From Elusimicrobiaceae bacterium (GTDB lineage Bacteria; Elusimicrobiota; Elusimicrobia; Elusimicrobiales; Elusimicrobiaceae), in the NCBI GenBank assembly GCA_017646765.1, contig JAGCMD010000077.1, forward strand, positions 1-32,118: DNA of 32,118 nucleotides, in the 5' to 3' direction. The notes below the pieces were generated by a model. That model did no database searches and was not told the DNA's origin. It was given only the letters and a program-made list of their open reading frames with translations. This document shows positions 1 through 6,376 of this stretch, one piece after another. Made by a program: the position numbers and the translations under genes. How positions within the stretch are numbered: position 1 is the stretch's first letter; every line of letters begins with the position of its first letter.

Positions 1-658
1 CACCAACTGGGGATTGCAGAGTGCTTCTGATGAGGAAAGCGTATTTTCCATATTTGTTGACAATTTCCAATTCTACGCGGCGGTTTTGGGCACGACCTTC
101 TTTGGTTTTATTGGTAGCAACCGGGTGGGAAGCACCATAGCCGATGAAGGAAACGTTTTCCGCGGCTACGCCGTTTTTCACCAGTTGGGTGGCAACGGCT
201 TGGGCGCGGCGTTGAGACAAGTCTACGTTGTAGTTCGGGTCACCCAACGAATCGGTGTGACCGGCTACGCGTACGCGGGCATTGGGATATCTTTTCAAAA
301 CGTTCGCGGTTTTGCGGATTTGCGTATAAGAATCGTTATCAATTTCGTCGCTGTTGTGGGCGAATTTGATCGGTTCTTTGAAAGACAAGACGGCGCTGCT
401 GTCGGCCTTGCGGCTGACGGTGGCAACTTCGGCTAAGTCTTTGTCGTCGGTTACTTTGGCTACCGGTTTGGGGGCCGGGGCCGGTTTGGCCGGGGCCGGT
501 TTAGCGGCAGCTTTGGGGCAACCTTTGTGATGGTGTTTACCATGGCAAGAGGCTGCCTGCGCGCACGTGTTAGAGCGGTTGGGCGCGGTAGTGCATTTGG
601 TGCAATGGCAGGCGCCTAAAAATAAGGCAGCTACCAAAATGGTTAATACTTTTTTCAT
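1..658 (-). CDS. OmpA/Pal-family lipoprotein (3' end outside window)
   Basis: The frame begins MKKVLTILVAALFLGAC, a lipoprotein signal peptide with lipobox LGAC (Cys17 would be lipidated). A Cys/His-rich stretch (about residues 17-55, including HGKHHHKGC) and an Ala-Pro-Lys linker follow. An OmpA C-terminal peptidoglycan-binding domain starts near residue 95, with the hallmarks VAGHTDSLGD, NVDLSQRRAQAV, IGYGASHPVA and NRRVELEIV. The family tethers the outer membrane to peptidoglycan non-covalently. The start is fixed by AAGGAG 5 nt upstream. No stop is reached before the left edge, so the C-terminus is missing; about 20 residues extend beyond the usual end of the domain. The Cys/His-rich segment after the lipid anchor is unusual and might bind metal (inference). 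Sure of the domain, less sure whether it is the Pal orthologue. Confidence 0.9.
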   Translation of the reverse strand, partial: MKKVLTILVAALFLGACHCTKCTTAPNRSNTCAQAASCHGKHHHKGCPKAAAKPAPAKPAPAPKPVAKVTDDKDLAEVATVSRKADSSAVLSFKEPIKFAHNSDEIDNDSYTQIRKTANVLKRYPNARVRVAGHTDSLGDPNYNVDLSQRRAQAVATQLVKNGVAAENVSFIGYGASHPVATNKTKEGRAQNRRVELEIVNKYGKYAFLIRSTLQSPVG

Positions 659-675
659 TTTTTCTCCTTGAATAA

Positions 676-705
676 AATATAACTGCTAACACATATATTC
701 TACAA
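676..705 (-). promoter_or_regulatory. possible promoter of the OmpA-like gene
   Basis: On the minus strand TTGTAG (705-700), an 18-nt spacer and TATATT (681-676) precede the AAGGAG ribosome site and ATG at 658. It overlaps the end of the upstream folK fusion gene. The -35 box is a weak match, so this is tentative. Confidence 0.35.
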
Positions 706-1689
706 AATCTGACAGGTTGGTGCCCCCTTTTTTTTCATTAGTTCCCGATACAGTTGATAAATAGGTTTGCCCAGCTGCGGGTGTACATAGTCCGGCAAGA
801 GGTATGAGAGCGGTTTAAGCACAAACTCCCGCTCTGCTAAACGCGGGTGGGGTATTTGTAGGGGGTATTTTTCGTCATTCTGCAAGAGCACCTGCTTGTC
901 GTAAAAAAGGATATCTAAATCAATGACCCGCGGGCCTTGCGGGAAGGTAGCCACACGCCCCAGTTTAGCTTCCAGTGCTTTTAGTTCCCTAAGCAATGCT
1001 ATAGGCGATAAGTTGGTATTTAAAATGGCAACGGCATTTACAAAATCGGGTTGATTGGTAAAGCCTTCCGGTTTGGAGGAAATATAAGGAGATACTTGTT
1101 TGACTTCGCCCAGCCTGGCTAAGGCTGTGATAGCCCGGTCTATATTTTTTTTGGCGGGGGGGATATTGCTACCCAGCCCGATAACCGCTTGTATGGTAGG
1201 GGCGGATTCCACGGCGGGGAGTTGTTTTTCCGGTGCGGGTGGCTCCTCTGACTTGGGAAGCGATAAATCTATCATTTGTGCCGGTCCGCACGGGATGAAC
1301 TCCGTAACCGGCTCCGGCGTAGTAAAATGGGCGGCAGGGGTATTTTCTCCTTCATATTCTACCCAGCGGTCGGGTTCTTCTGCCACGCGCACGCGGATAA
1401 TTTGCGCAAATTGTTTTTGTACGGTTTTAAAAATCCATAGGGCGATATTTTCCGACGTTGGTTTTTTAAAAATGGTATTTAGGTCTTTGCGGTGTAATTT
1501 TTCTCTAATATGTGTTTGTAGGAAGGCCTGTACCTCGCGAAAATCAATCAAAAATCCCTCGCTGTTTATGGGGCCGTAAAACGTAACTTGATAGGTAAAT
1601 TGGTGCGGGTGGGGCGGTTCATTTAATTGACCGTCGTGGGCGTGGATAGCGGTAAAAGTGCCGCATTGGGTTAGGTAAACATTTCTCAT
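700..1689 (-). CDS. folK: PTPS-like domain fused to FolK (HPPK)
   Basis: Two domains. Residues 1 to about 118 resemble 6-pyruvoyl-tetrahydropterin synthase/QueD: putative zinc ligands His16, His27 and His29, an ILE-Asp-Phe-type segment (LIDFREV), and KPTSENIALW. The catalytic Cys of the CxxxHGH motif is absent; instead Glu24-Pro-Pro-His-Pro-His matches the ExxHGH pattern of PTPS-III enzymes, which make 6-hydroxymethyl-dihydropterin from dihydroneopterin triphosphate in place of FolB. The usual Asp-His catalytic pair (LDHHYLN in E. coli QueD) reads LHRKDLN. A Pro/Glu-rich linker (about 118-164) leads to HPPK/FolK (about 165-329), with LGSNIPPAKKN, FPQGPRVIDLDILFYD and HPRLAEREFVLKPL; it pyrophosphorylates hydroxymethyl-dihydropterin. 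The start overlaps the folP stop by 4 nt (ATGA), so translation is coupled. The FolK assignment is firm; the role of the N-terminal domain is inferred. Confidence 0.9.
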   Translation of the reverse strand: MRNVYLTQCGTFTAIHAHDGQLNEPPHPHQFTYQVTFYGPINSEGFLIDFREVQAFLQTHIREKLHRKDLNTIFKKPTSENIALWIFKTVQKQFAQIIRVRVAEEPDRWVEYEGENTPAAHFTTPEPVTEFIPCGPAQMIDLSLPKSEEPPAPEKQLPAVESAPTIQAVIGLGSNIPPAKKNIDRAITALARLGEVKQVSPYISSKPEGFTNQPDFVNAVAILNTNLSPIALLRELKALEAKLGRVATFPQGPRVIDLDILFYDKQVLLQNDEKYPLQIPHPRLAEREFVLKPLSYLLPDYVHPQLGKPIYQLYRELMKKKGAPTCQIL

Positions 1690-2477
1690 TTAGTTTTCTC
1701 CAATTCTTTCCAAAAATTAAGCAGTTGCTTGGTTTCTTTTACGTCGTGCACGCGCAAGATGTCGGCACCTTGCTCCAGGGCAATTAAGTGCGCACCCAAG
1801 GTTTGCGGCAGGCGCTCTTTTGGCGTGTCGCCCGCTTGGCTTAAAAAACTCTTGCGCGATAAGGCCACTAACAAAGGTATACCTAACTTTTTGAAATAGT
1901 GCAAGTTTTTTAAGAGCGTATAATTTTGCGCGCGGTCTTTGGCAAAGCCGAAACCTACGTCAATAATCAGTTGCTCTTTGGTTAGCCCGGTGGTGGTGGC
2001 TTGGGCGATTTTTTCGGCCAGAAAATCGTACACTTCTTTTATTAAATCGGTATAGTTAGTTTGCGTTTGCATGGTTTGCGGTGTACCGCGCGTGTGCATT
2101 AGCACCAGTTGGGCTTGATGTTTTTTGACGAGCGAAAACAGTTCTTTTGTAGGGTTGCCGCTGACGTCATTGATAATCGTAACGCCGTTTTCCAGCCCCG
2201 CTTTGGCTACGCTGACGTGGCGCGTATCTAAGGAAAGCGGTGTTTTTAGGCCGCGCGCGCGCAACGCTTTGATGAGAGGTAACACGCGGGCCATTTCTTC
2301 GTCCTCGCTTACCGGGGTAGAGGTGGGACGGGTAGACTCGCCGCCGATATCCAACACGTCGGCTCCGTCCTGCACGAGCGTTTGCGCGCGCGCCAGGAGC
2401 GAGTCCAAGGTGTTGGCCGGGTTGCCGTCGTAAAACGAGTCCGGCGTAGCGTTAATAATTCCCCAGATTTGCGGCAT
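1686..2477 (-). CDS. folP: dihydropteroate synthase
   Basis: FolP condenses hydroxymethyl-dihydropterin pyrophosphate with p-aminobenzoate to give dihydropteroate, in the cytoplasm. The 263-residue length is normal for the family. Visible motifs in order are IINATPDSFYDG (pterin/pABA loop 1), DIGGESTRP (loop 2), SLDTRHVSVAKAGLENG, TIINDVSG, DVGFGFAKD and LSRKSFL (the SRK segment of the pyrophosphate site). The start has AGGAG 5 nt upstream. It lies 7 nt after the TraB-like gene and overlaps the folK fusion by 4 nt, so the product of the upstream enzyme in the pathway is made by the next gene in the same operon. Confidence 0.95.
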   Translation of the reverse strand: MPQIWGIINATPDSFYDGNPANTLDSLLARAQTLVQDGADVLDIGGESTRPTSTPVSEDEEMARVLPLIKALRARGLKTPLSLDTRHVSVAKAGLENGVTIINDVSGNPTKELFSLVKKHQAQLVLMHTRGTPQTMQTQTNYTDLIKEVYDFLAEKIAQATTTGLTKEQLIIDVGFGFAKDRAQNYTLLKNLHYFKKLGIPLLVALSRKSFLSQAGDTPKERLPQTLGAHLIALEQGADILRVHDVKETKQLLNFWKELEKTK

Positions 2478-2484
2478 AACGCTC

Positions 2485-3411
2485 CTATGGTACGAGCACT
2501 TTTTCTTGTAAGCCCTCTAAATTGCAATCTTCCCACACGACTTGCGGGGGAATTTGGTCTGCCGTAATATACTGCGGTTTACCTAACATTTTTTTGAGGG
2601 CTTTGGAAATTTCTATAAAGTGTCCCGCGCCCATTTCGCTAAATACGGTTTGATACTCATTAAGCGCGGCGGTTATGTTTTCCAACATAAATACACTGCG
2701 GTATACGCGGTCAACTACATGAATTTGATAAAACGGTGTTTTTTTGACCCATTTTTTGGGATGTCTGTTCATTAAATCTTGGTACAACGCTATAAAATCG
2801 GTGGAGTTGAAATCTCGGTTGTAGTGCTCTTGGAAATATGCTAACAAGCGTTCTTCGGTAAATAATTCGCCCCACGCCGGATTGTGGATCGTGCGTTTAT
2901 AATCTTTAATTTCTTGCGCGGCGGAGGTTTGCTTGCCCTCTTGGCTGGCAAAGCCGTATGCACTGCGAATCATCCAAAGCATTTGAAAATCTTCGTATGA
3001 AAAGCCCAGTTTTTGTGCGTATTTCCATTGGCCTTCTAAATCTAAATCACTACGCACCAGCGGGATATTGTTTCTAGCACTTAATGCAGCCGTGTAACCG
3101 TCCTCTCCTTTGATACAGGACACAAAAGGTTGGCCCGGCTCGCGTTCCACCAAAGATACTTGCGGGTGATACGTATCAAACGCATATTGCACTGCCGGGA
3201 TAGACTTTGGCCCGTGAACGGCCGCTAACAACACAAGCGTTTTACCGTTCTTTTGATAAATGGCTAACCCTGGCGGCGGCGTCTTGGTGTAAAATGCTTC
3301 TTTTTGTTTTTCAGTAGGGTTAAAAATGAGCGAAGTATCTGCCTTAAAGGTTTGGGCGAACGCGCTGCCGCACACAAAGCAAAGTAACAACATGGCGAGA
3401 TTTTTTTTCAT
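2485..3411 (-). CDS. secreted TraB/GumN-like protein (function unknown)
   Basis: I chose the ATG at 3411 because AGGAG lies 6 nt upstream; an in-frame TTG at 3417 would add two residues. The 308-residue product starts with a clear Sec signal peptide (MKKNLAMLLLCFVCGSAFA, cleavage before QT). The mature part has LLAAVHGPKSIPAVQ near the N-terminus, SLVEREPGQ soon after, and SEMGAGHFIEISKAL near the C-terminus. This arrangement of an early His, a Glu and a late GAGH resembles the TraB/GumN/ChaN-EreA superfamily, some members of which are metal-dependent hydrolases. The similarity is by eye and weak. It sits between folE and folP with minimal spacing, so it is co-transcribed with pterin genes although it is exported; the reason is not apparent. 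Confidence 0.6.
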   Translation of the reverse strand: MKKNLAMLLLCFVCGSAFAQTFKADTSLIFNPTEKQKEAFYTKTPPPGLAIYQKNGKTLVLLAAVHGPKSIPAVQYAFDTYHPQVSLVEREPGQPFVSCIKGEDGYTAALSARNNIPLVRSDLDLEGQWKYAQKLGFSYEDFQMLWMIRSAYGFASQEGKQTSAAQEIKDYKRTIHNPAWGELFTEERLLAYFQEHYNRDFNSTDFIALYQDLMNRHPKKWVKKTPFYQIHVVDRVYRSVFMLENITAALNEYQTVFSEMGAGHFIEISKALKKMLGKPQYITADQIPPQVVWEDCNLEGLQEKVLVP

Positions 3412-3420
3412 GCGCAACTC

Positions 3421-4041
3421 CTATTTAATCATTTCTAAAAATTCACTGCGGACTTCCAACTTTTTAAACGCACCGCGAATCGCACTTGTAACCATAACCG
3501 CGTTGTGCTTTTCAATGCCGCGCGAACTGATGCACATGTGCTTGGCTTTGCACACGACCATGACGCCGTGCGGGTGGAGCGTTTCCATTAAACTGTCGGC
3601 AATCTGCGCGACGAGTTTTTCCTGAATTTGCAAGCGGCGTGCAAACACTTCTACGAGGCGCGCGAGTTTGGAAATGCCCAGTACGCGCCCGTTGGGCAAA
3701 TACCCAATGCTAATTGTGCCGAAAAACGGCTGCAGGTGATGCTCGCACGTGGAGTAAAACTCAATATCTTTGAGTACCACCATTTCTTCACAAGAGCCCT
3801 CTACAAACGTTTTTAACACATCTTGCGGTTTTTGGTGGTAGCCGCCGAATAGTTTTTTCCAACTTTTAACTATGCGTTTGGGGGTTTCTTGCAACCCTTC
3901 GCGCGACGGGTCGTCGCCGATATAGGCAAGCATTTCGCGGATGTTTTGCAAAATTTTTTCTTCGCTTACTTGATGTTTATGAGCTTGTGCAGTTGCACGC
4001 TTAACCGTGCTGACGGGTGTTCTTTTACCAGTTTTACGCAT
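3421..4041 (-). CDS. folE: GTP cyclohydrolase I
   Basis: FolE converts GTP to 7,8-dihydroneopterin triphosphate, the common precursor for folate and queuosine. At 206 residues it is of normal length. Visible are GDDPSREGLQETPKRIVK, FYSTCEHHLQPF (zinc Cys and His, active-site His), GISKLARLVEVFARRLQIQE, and KAKHMCISSRGIEK, whose Cys is the second zinc Cys. The ATG at 4041 has AGAGGAG about 11 nt upstream. This start places the first 25 codons inside the 3' end of queE, a 76-nt overlap in a different frame. I found no ATG, GTG or TTG closer to the conserved domain that would fit. It is the shared first step for both branches encoded in this operon. Confidence 0.96.
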   Translation of the reverse strand: MRKTGKRTPVSTVKRATAQAHKHQVSEEKILQNIREMLAYIGDDPSREGLQETPKRIVKSWKKLFGGYHQKPQDVLKTFVEGSCEEMVVLKDIEFYSTCEHHLQPFFGTISIGYLPNGRVLGISKLARLVEVFARRLQIQEKLVAQIADSLMETLHPHGVMVVCKAKHMCISSRGIEKHNAVMVTSAIRGAFKKLEVRSEFLEMIK

Positions 4042-4559
4042 AGGGCGATATTCTCCTCTTTGTTGCTTTCGGGTTGTAAATAAACCGTTGTTTTTTCGTT
4101 TTCGTAATTATAGTATTTTTTCAAATCTTCCAAATCGGTTTTTTCGTTGACGACAAGTTTGATAACGTCTGCTTTTTTAAGCATATTCTCGCTGACGTAT
4201 TTTTTGGGGGAAACACACACAAAGTCCGCTTTGCTGACGTCGCAATCGTGCGCGCCGTTTGTTTCAATATGTACAATATGCCCCGCCGATTTTAATACGT
4301 TAATAAGCGTAGGCAAATCTTGCTCGGCCGGCTCGCCGCCCGTTACCACGACCGTCTTGCACGGGTATTGCGAAAGCGCGACTAACACTTCCAAATTGTT
4401 CATCTCTTGGCCGCCGGAAAAAGCGTATTTTGTGTCGCACCACGGGCAGCCCATACTGCACCCGGCCAGGCGCAAAAACACGGCGGGCATACCGGTATGT
4501 TTCCCTTCGCCTTGGATAGAATAAAAAATTTCGCTAACCTTCCACAACGGCTGCGGCAT
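3966..4559 (-). CDS. queE: 7-carboxy-7-deazaguanine synthase
   Basis: QueE is a radical SAM enzyme that contracts carboxy-tetrahydropterin to 7-carboxy-7-deazaguanine in queuosine/preQ0 synthesis. The 197-residue sequence opens with VSEIFYSIQGEGKHTGMP, the family signature, then AGCSMGCPWCDTKYAF, which carries the CxxxCxxC cluster-binding cysteines. TVVVTGGEPAEQD, HIETNGAHD and the C-terminal LSVQLHKLINIK follow, all typical. GGGAGAG stands just upstream of the ATG. The gene overlaps queD by 26 nt and folE by 76 nt. queC, the next step, is not in the window. Confidence 0.95.
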   Translation of the reverse strand: MPQPLWKVSEIFYSIQGEGKHTGMPAVFLRLAGCSMGCPWCDTKYAFSGGQEMNNLEVLVALSQYPCKTVVVTGGEPAEQDLPTLINVLKSAGHIVHIETNGAHDCDVSKADFVCVSPKKYVSENMLKKADVIKLVVNEKTDLEDLKKYYNYENEKTTVYLQPESNKEENIALCVKLVKEHPSARLSVQLHKLINIK

Positions 4560-4878
4560 TATCGCTCTCCCACACTTCTACGGTTTTTAAGGTTAAATTT
4601 TGTTTTGTAAGTTCCGCGCTGACTTTATCAAATAAGTATTGCGCTAAATTTTCAGCCGTCGGGTTGGGCAGTAAATCGTTTAGAAACTGGTGGTCGGGCA
4701 AAAAGCCGTCCAACAGTTTTTTAACGACCTTAAAATCGCATACCATACCGTCTTCTTTTACCGGGCCCTCCAACACAAAAACGGCTTTCCACGTGTGGCC
4801 GTGTAAGTCGTGGCACGGGCCTTTGTAATTGGGCAAGCGGTGTGCCGCGCTAAACGAGCGGATGAGTTTAATACGCAT
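4534..4878 (-). CDS. queD: 6-carboxytetrahydropterin synthase
   Basis: QueD converts dihydroneopterin triphosphate to 6-carboxy-tetrahydropterin, the substrate of QueE. The 114-residue protein has the complete active site: FSAAHRLPNYKG (zinc His), CHDLHGHTW (CxxxHGH catalytic Cys plus two zinc His), LPDHQFLND (catalytic Asp-His), NPTAENLAQYL and a late Glu in VEVWES. It contrasts with the second PTPS-like domain fused to FolK in the same operon, which has lost the Cys and the Asp-His. GGAGGG lies 5 nt before the ATG. The start of queE lies inside its last codons. Confidence 0.95.
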   Translation of the reverse strand: MRIKLIRSFSAAHRLPNYKGPCHDLHGHTWKAVFVLEGPVKEDGMVCDFKVVKKLLDGFLPDHQFLNDLLPNPTAENLAQYLFDKVSAELTKQNLTLKTVEVWESDNAAAVVEG

Positions 4879-5617
4879 TTTTTCCCTCCGGAATTAGGTT
4901 AAAAATCTGCTGTACATAAATAATACATAAAATCAGTTGCGCCAGCATAAAAAGCGGAATATTATACCACAGCCGAACGTACCACAAAACCGACAGCGGC
5001 CCCAGTAAGAAAACCGCCCAGCGCACCAGTACGCGCCGCGGCAAGAAACGCCGCGTCCGGATATTGAAAAAGAAACATACCGTTAAGGCCAAACAAAAAT
5101 CAAAAACAAGTATTAAAGGAATAAAAAACAAGGATACCATAAACACAAAAAACCGTAAGATTTGTGTTAACTGCACTTTGTGTTGCGTCAAAAAATCTTG
5201 GGAAGTGGTTAGCGTTAACGTGCCCGGTAATTTGAACTTTTGGACCGCCGAGCCATCCGGAGTATAAATAGAGTCCTTCATAACAAAAGCCAGCCATTTG
5301 TTTTGGGTGAATTCTTCCAAAGTGGGCGGTGTTTGGCGGCCGGCGTCAAAACCGATTTTTAGTTCGCCCTGTGGCAAGAACGCATATACCGGGGTTGTGG
5401 GTTCGGTTAGTACGCCTTTTTCAAAAGTAACTTGCGGGAAGTTTTTTAAAAAAAGAGGCACATTTCGCTTAATTATCTTGCCGGAAACCCAATAAAACAT
5501 AAGTAGCCAGACGAGCCCTAAATATATTAAAAAGCCCATCAGATGCCACCGATTTGTTTGGACAAGCCGGTGATATGTGCGAAATGAAAACAGGGTCTTC
5601 AAGTGAATCCACAACAT
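4868..5617 (-). CDS. DUF1189-like integral membrane protein
   Basis: A 249-residue protein with one membrane segment near residues 27-47 (GFLIYLGLVWLLMFYWV), a soluble, probably periplasmic, domain of about 110 residues (FEKGVLTEPTTPVYAF, LKIGFDAGRQTPP, FVMKDSIYTPDG), then about three more hydrophobic segments at 155-240. This topology and the soluble-domain pattern resemble DUF1189 proteins, whose function is not established. It is the first gene of the pterin operon and overlaps queD by 11 nt. The start codon is preceded by TATAAT ending 6 nt upstream and no ribosome-binding site, so its mRNA is predicted to begin at the ATG. The family call is by eye. Confidence 0.75.
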   Translation of the reverse strand: MLWIHLKTLFSFRTYHRLVQTNRWHLMGFLIYLGLVWLLMFYWVSGKIIKRNVPLFLKNFPQVTFEKGVLTEPTTPVYAFLPQGELKIGFDAGRQTPPTLEEFTQNKWLAFVMKDSIYTPDGSAVQKFKLPGTLTLTTSQDFLTQHKVQLTQILRFFVFMVSLFFIPLILVFDFCLALTVCFFFNIRTRRFLPRRVLVRWAVFLLGPLSVLWYVRLWYNIPLFMLAQLILCIIYVQQIFNLIPEGKNAY

Positions 5618-5623
5618 AATCTT

Positions 5624-5629
5624 ATTATA
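5624..5629 (-). promoter_or_regulatory. -10 box giving a leaderless pterin-operon transcript
   Basis: A perfect TATAAT on the minus strand ends 6 nt before the ATG at 5617, so transcription should begin at or next to the A of the start codon. No clear -35 and no Shine-Dalgarno sequence are seen. It would drive the seven-gene operon down to the folK fusion. Confidence 0.6.
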
Positions 5630-5647
5630 TCAATTTGGCAGCGCAGG

Positions 5648-6211
5648 CTATTTGGCGGGGCGGGTTTTTTTGTCTTGGCAAGTAATTTTAGAACCTAAAA
5701 AGTAGGTTTGGTTTTTCTTAAACACGCACGCCAGTTTTTTGGAAACGGGATTTTCCGGGGTGGAACCCGGCTGAGGAAGCCAACAAGCAATGCGGGTGCA
5801 AGAGTAGGTTTCGCCGCATTCGGGAAAAGACGACGAGGGAAAGTTGGCAATAAACCACGAAAAATCTAAATTATAATTAAGTGCCGCTAAAAAATTATTA
5901 CAAGTTAAATCGGAAAAAGTGCACAAGGGCTCAGCCGTAGTTTGTTCTTCACTAATAGTTTGGTCCAATAGCTCGTAACGTTCTTTGTCTACGGGGTCGC
6001 CTTGCACGCGGTATACGTCAAAGCAACTAAACCCGGGCGGCTCTTGTTTGGTGCATACAAACTGGTTAAAGATATCCTGCCCCGGGCACGTATCTTCTAC
6101 GGCGGATGCTTGAGTGGTTAAATACTGCGCTTGCCCGCGAACGGTAACCGGTTTGTAGGTGGCTGCCGTCAAACCGCATACACAAAGCAAAGTTACACAA
6201 AAACGTTTCAT
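5648..6211 (-). CDS. secreted cysteine-rich protein, unknown
   Basis: Not recognised. The 187-residue product starts with MKRFCVTLLCVCGLTAATYK, a short signal peptide probably cut after TAA. The mature part has ten cysteines (for example EDTCPGQD, QFVCTKQ, GFSCFDVY, PLCTFSD, LTCNNF, PECGETYSCTRIACW, KLACVF, KITCQDKK); an even number in an exported protein suggests disulfides. No repeat or known domain is apparent. It ends 30 nt before the DUF1189-like gene, on the same strand. The TAGTAT box 6 nt before its ATG and the lack of a ribosome site suggest a leaderless start. It could read through into the pterin operon, which also has its own -10. Confidence 0.7.
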   Translation of the reverse strand: MKRFCVTLLCVCGLTAATYKPVTVRGQAQYLTTQASAVEDTCPGQDIFNQFVCTKQEPPGFSCFDVYRVQGDPVDKERYELLDQTISEEQTTAEPLCTFSDLTCNNFLAALNYNLDFSWFIANFPSSSFPECGETYSCTRIACWLPQPGSTPENPVSKKLACVFKKNQTYFLGSKITCQDKKTRPAK

Positions 6212-6217
6212 AGGTGT

Positions 6218-6223
6218 ATACTA
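6218..6223 (-). promoter_or_regulatory. -10 box for the Cys-rich gene (leaderless)
   Basis: TAGTAT on the minus strand ends 6 nt before the ATG at 6211. There is no AGGAG-like site and no convincing -35 hexamer. The call rests on the same geometry at seven other unit-leading genes in this window. Confidence 0.45.
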
Positions 6224-6313
6224 GCAAATTTAAAGGCCGCGCGGAAAAATTTGTTCCCCAAAAAAGGGTTATTTTCCCCGTACCCGCGCGGCTGTGCGCG
6301 CGTTCGGGTTGTA

Positions 6314-6342
6314 TTGCAACAAACGGCCGATTTATGTAATAT
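6314..6342 (+). promoter_or_regulatory. promoter of the multi-PAS gene
   Basis: TTGCAA (6314-6319), a 17-nt spacer and TAATAT (6337-6342) form a good sigma70-type promoter. The predicted start near 6349 leaves a leader of about 28 nt containing GGGGGAG before the ATG at 6377, so this unit has a conventional leader. Confidence 0.6.
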
Positions 6343-6376
6343 ATAACCGTACAACCTAAAACCAAGGGGGAGACGT

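Noticed and set aside
14-436. Plus-strand open frame of 140 codons
   Set aside because: It lies opposite the OmpA-like lipoprotein, whose domain motifs are unmistakable; the plus frame has no ribosome site and no family resemblance.
1100-1579. Plus-strand open frame of 159 codons
   Set aside because: Antisense to the PTPS-like-FolK gene; its composition (Ser/Gly/Cys-rich, no fold pattern) is that of a shadow frame.
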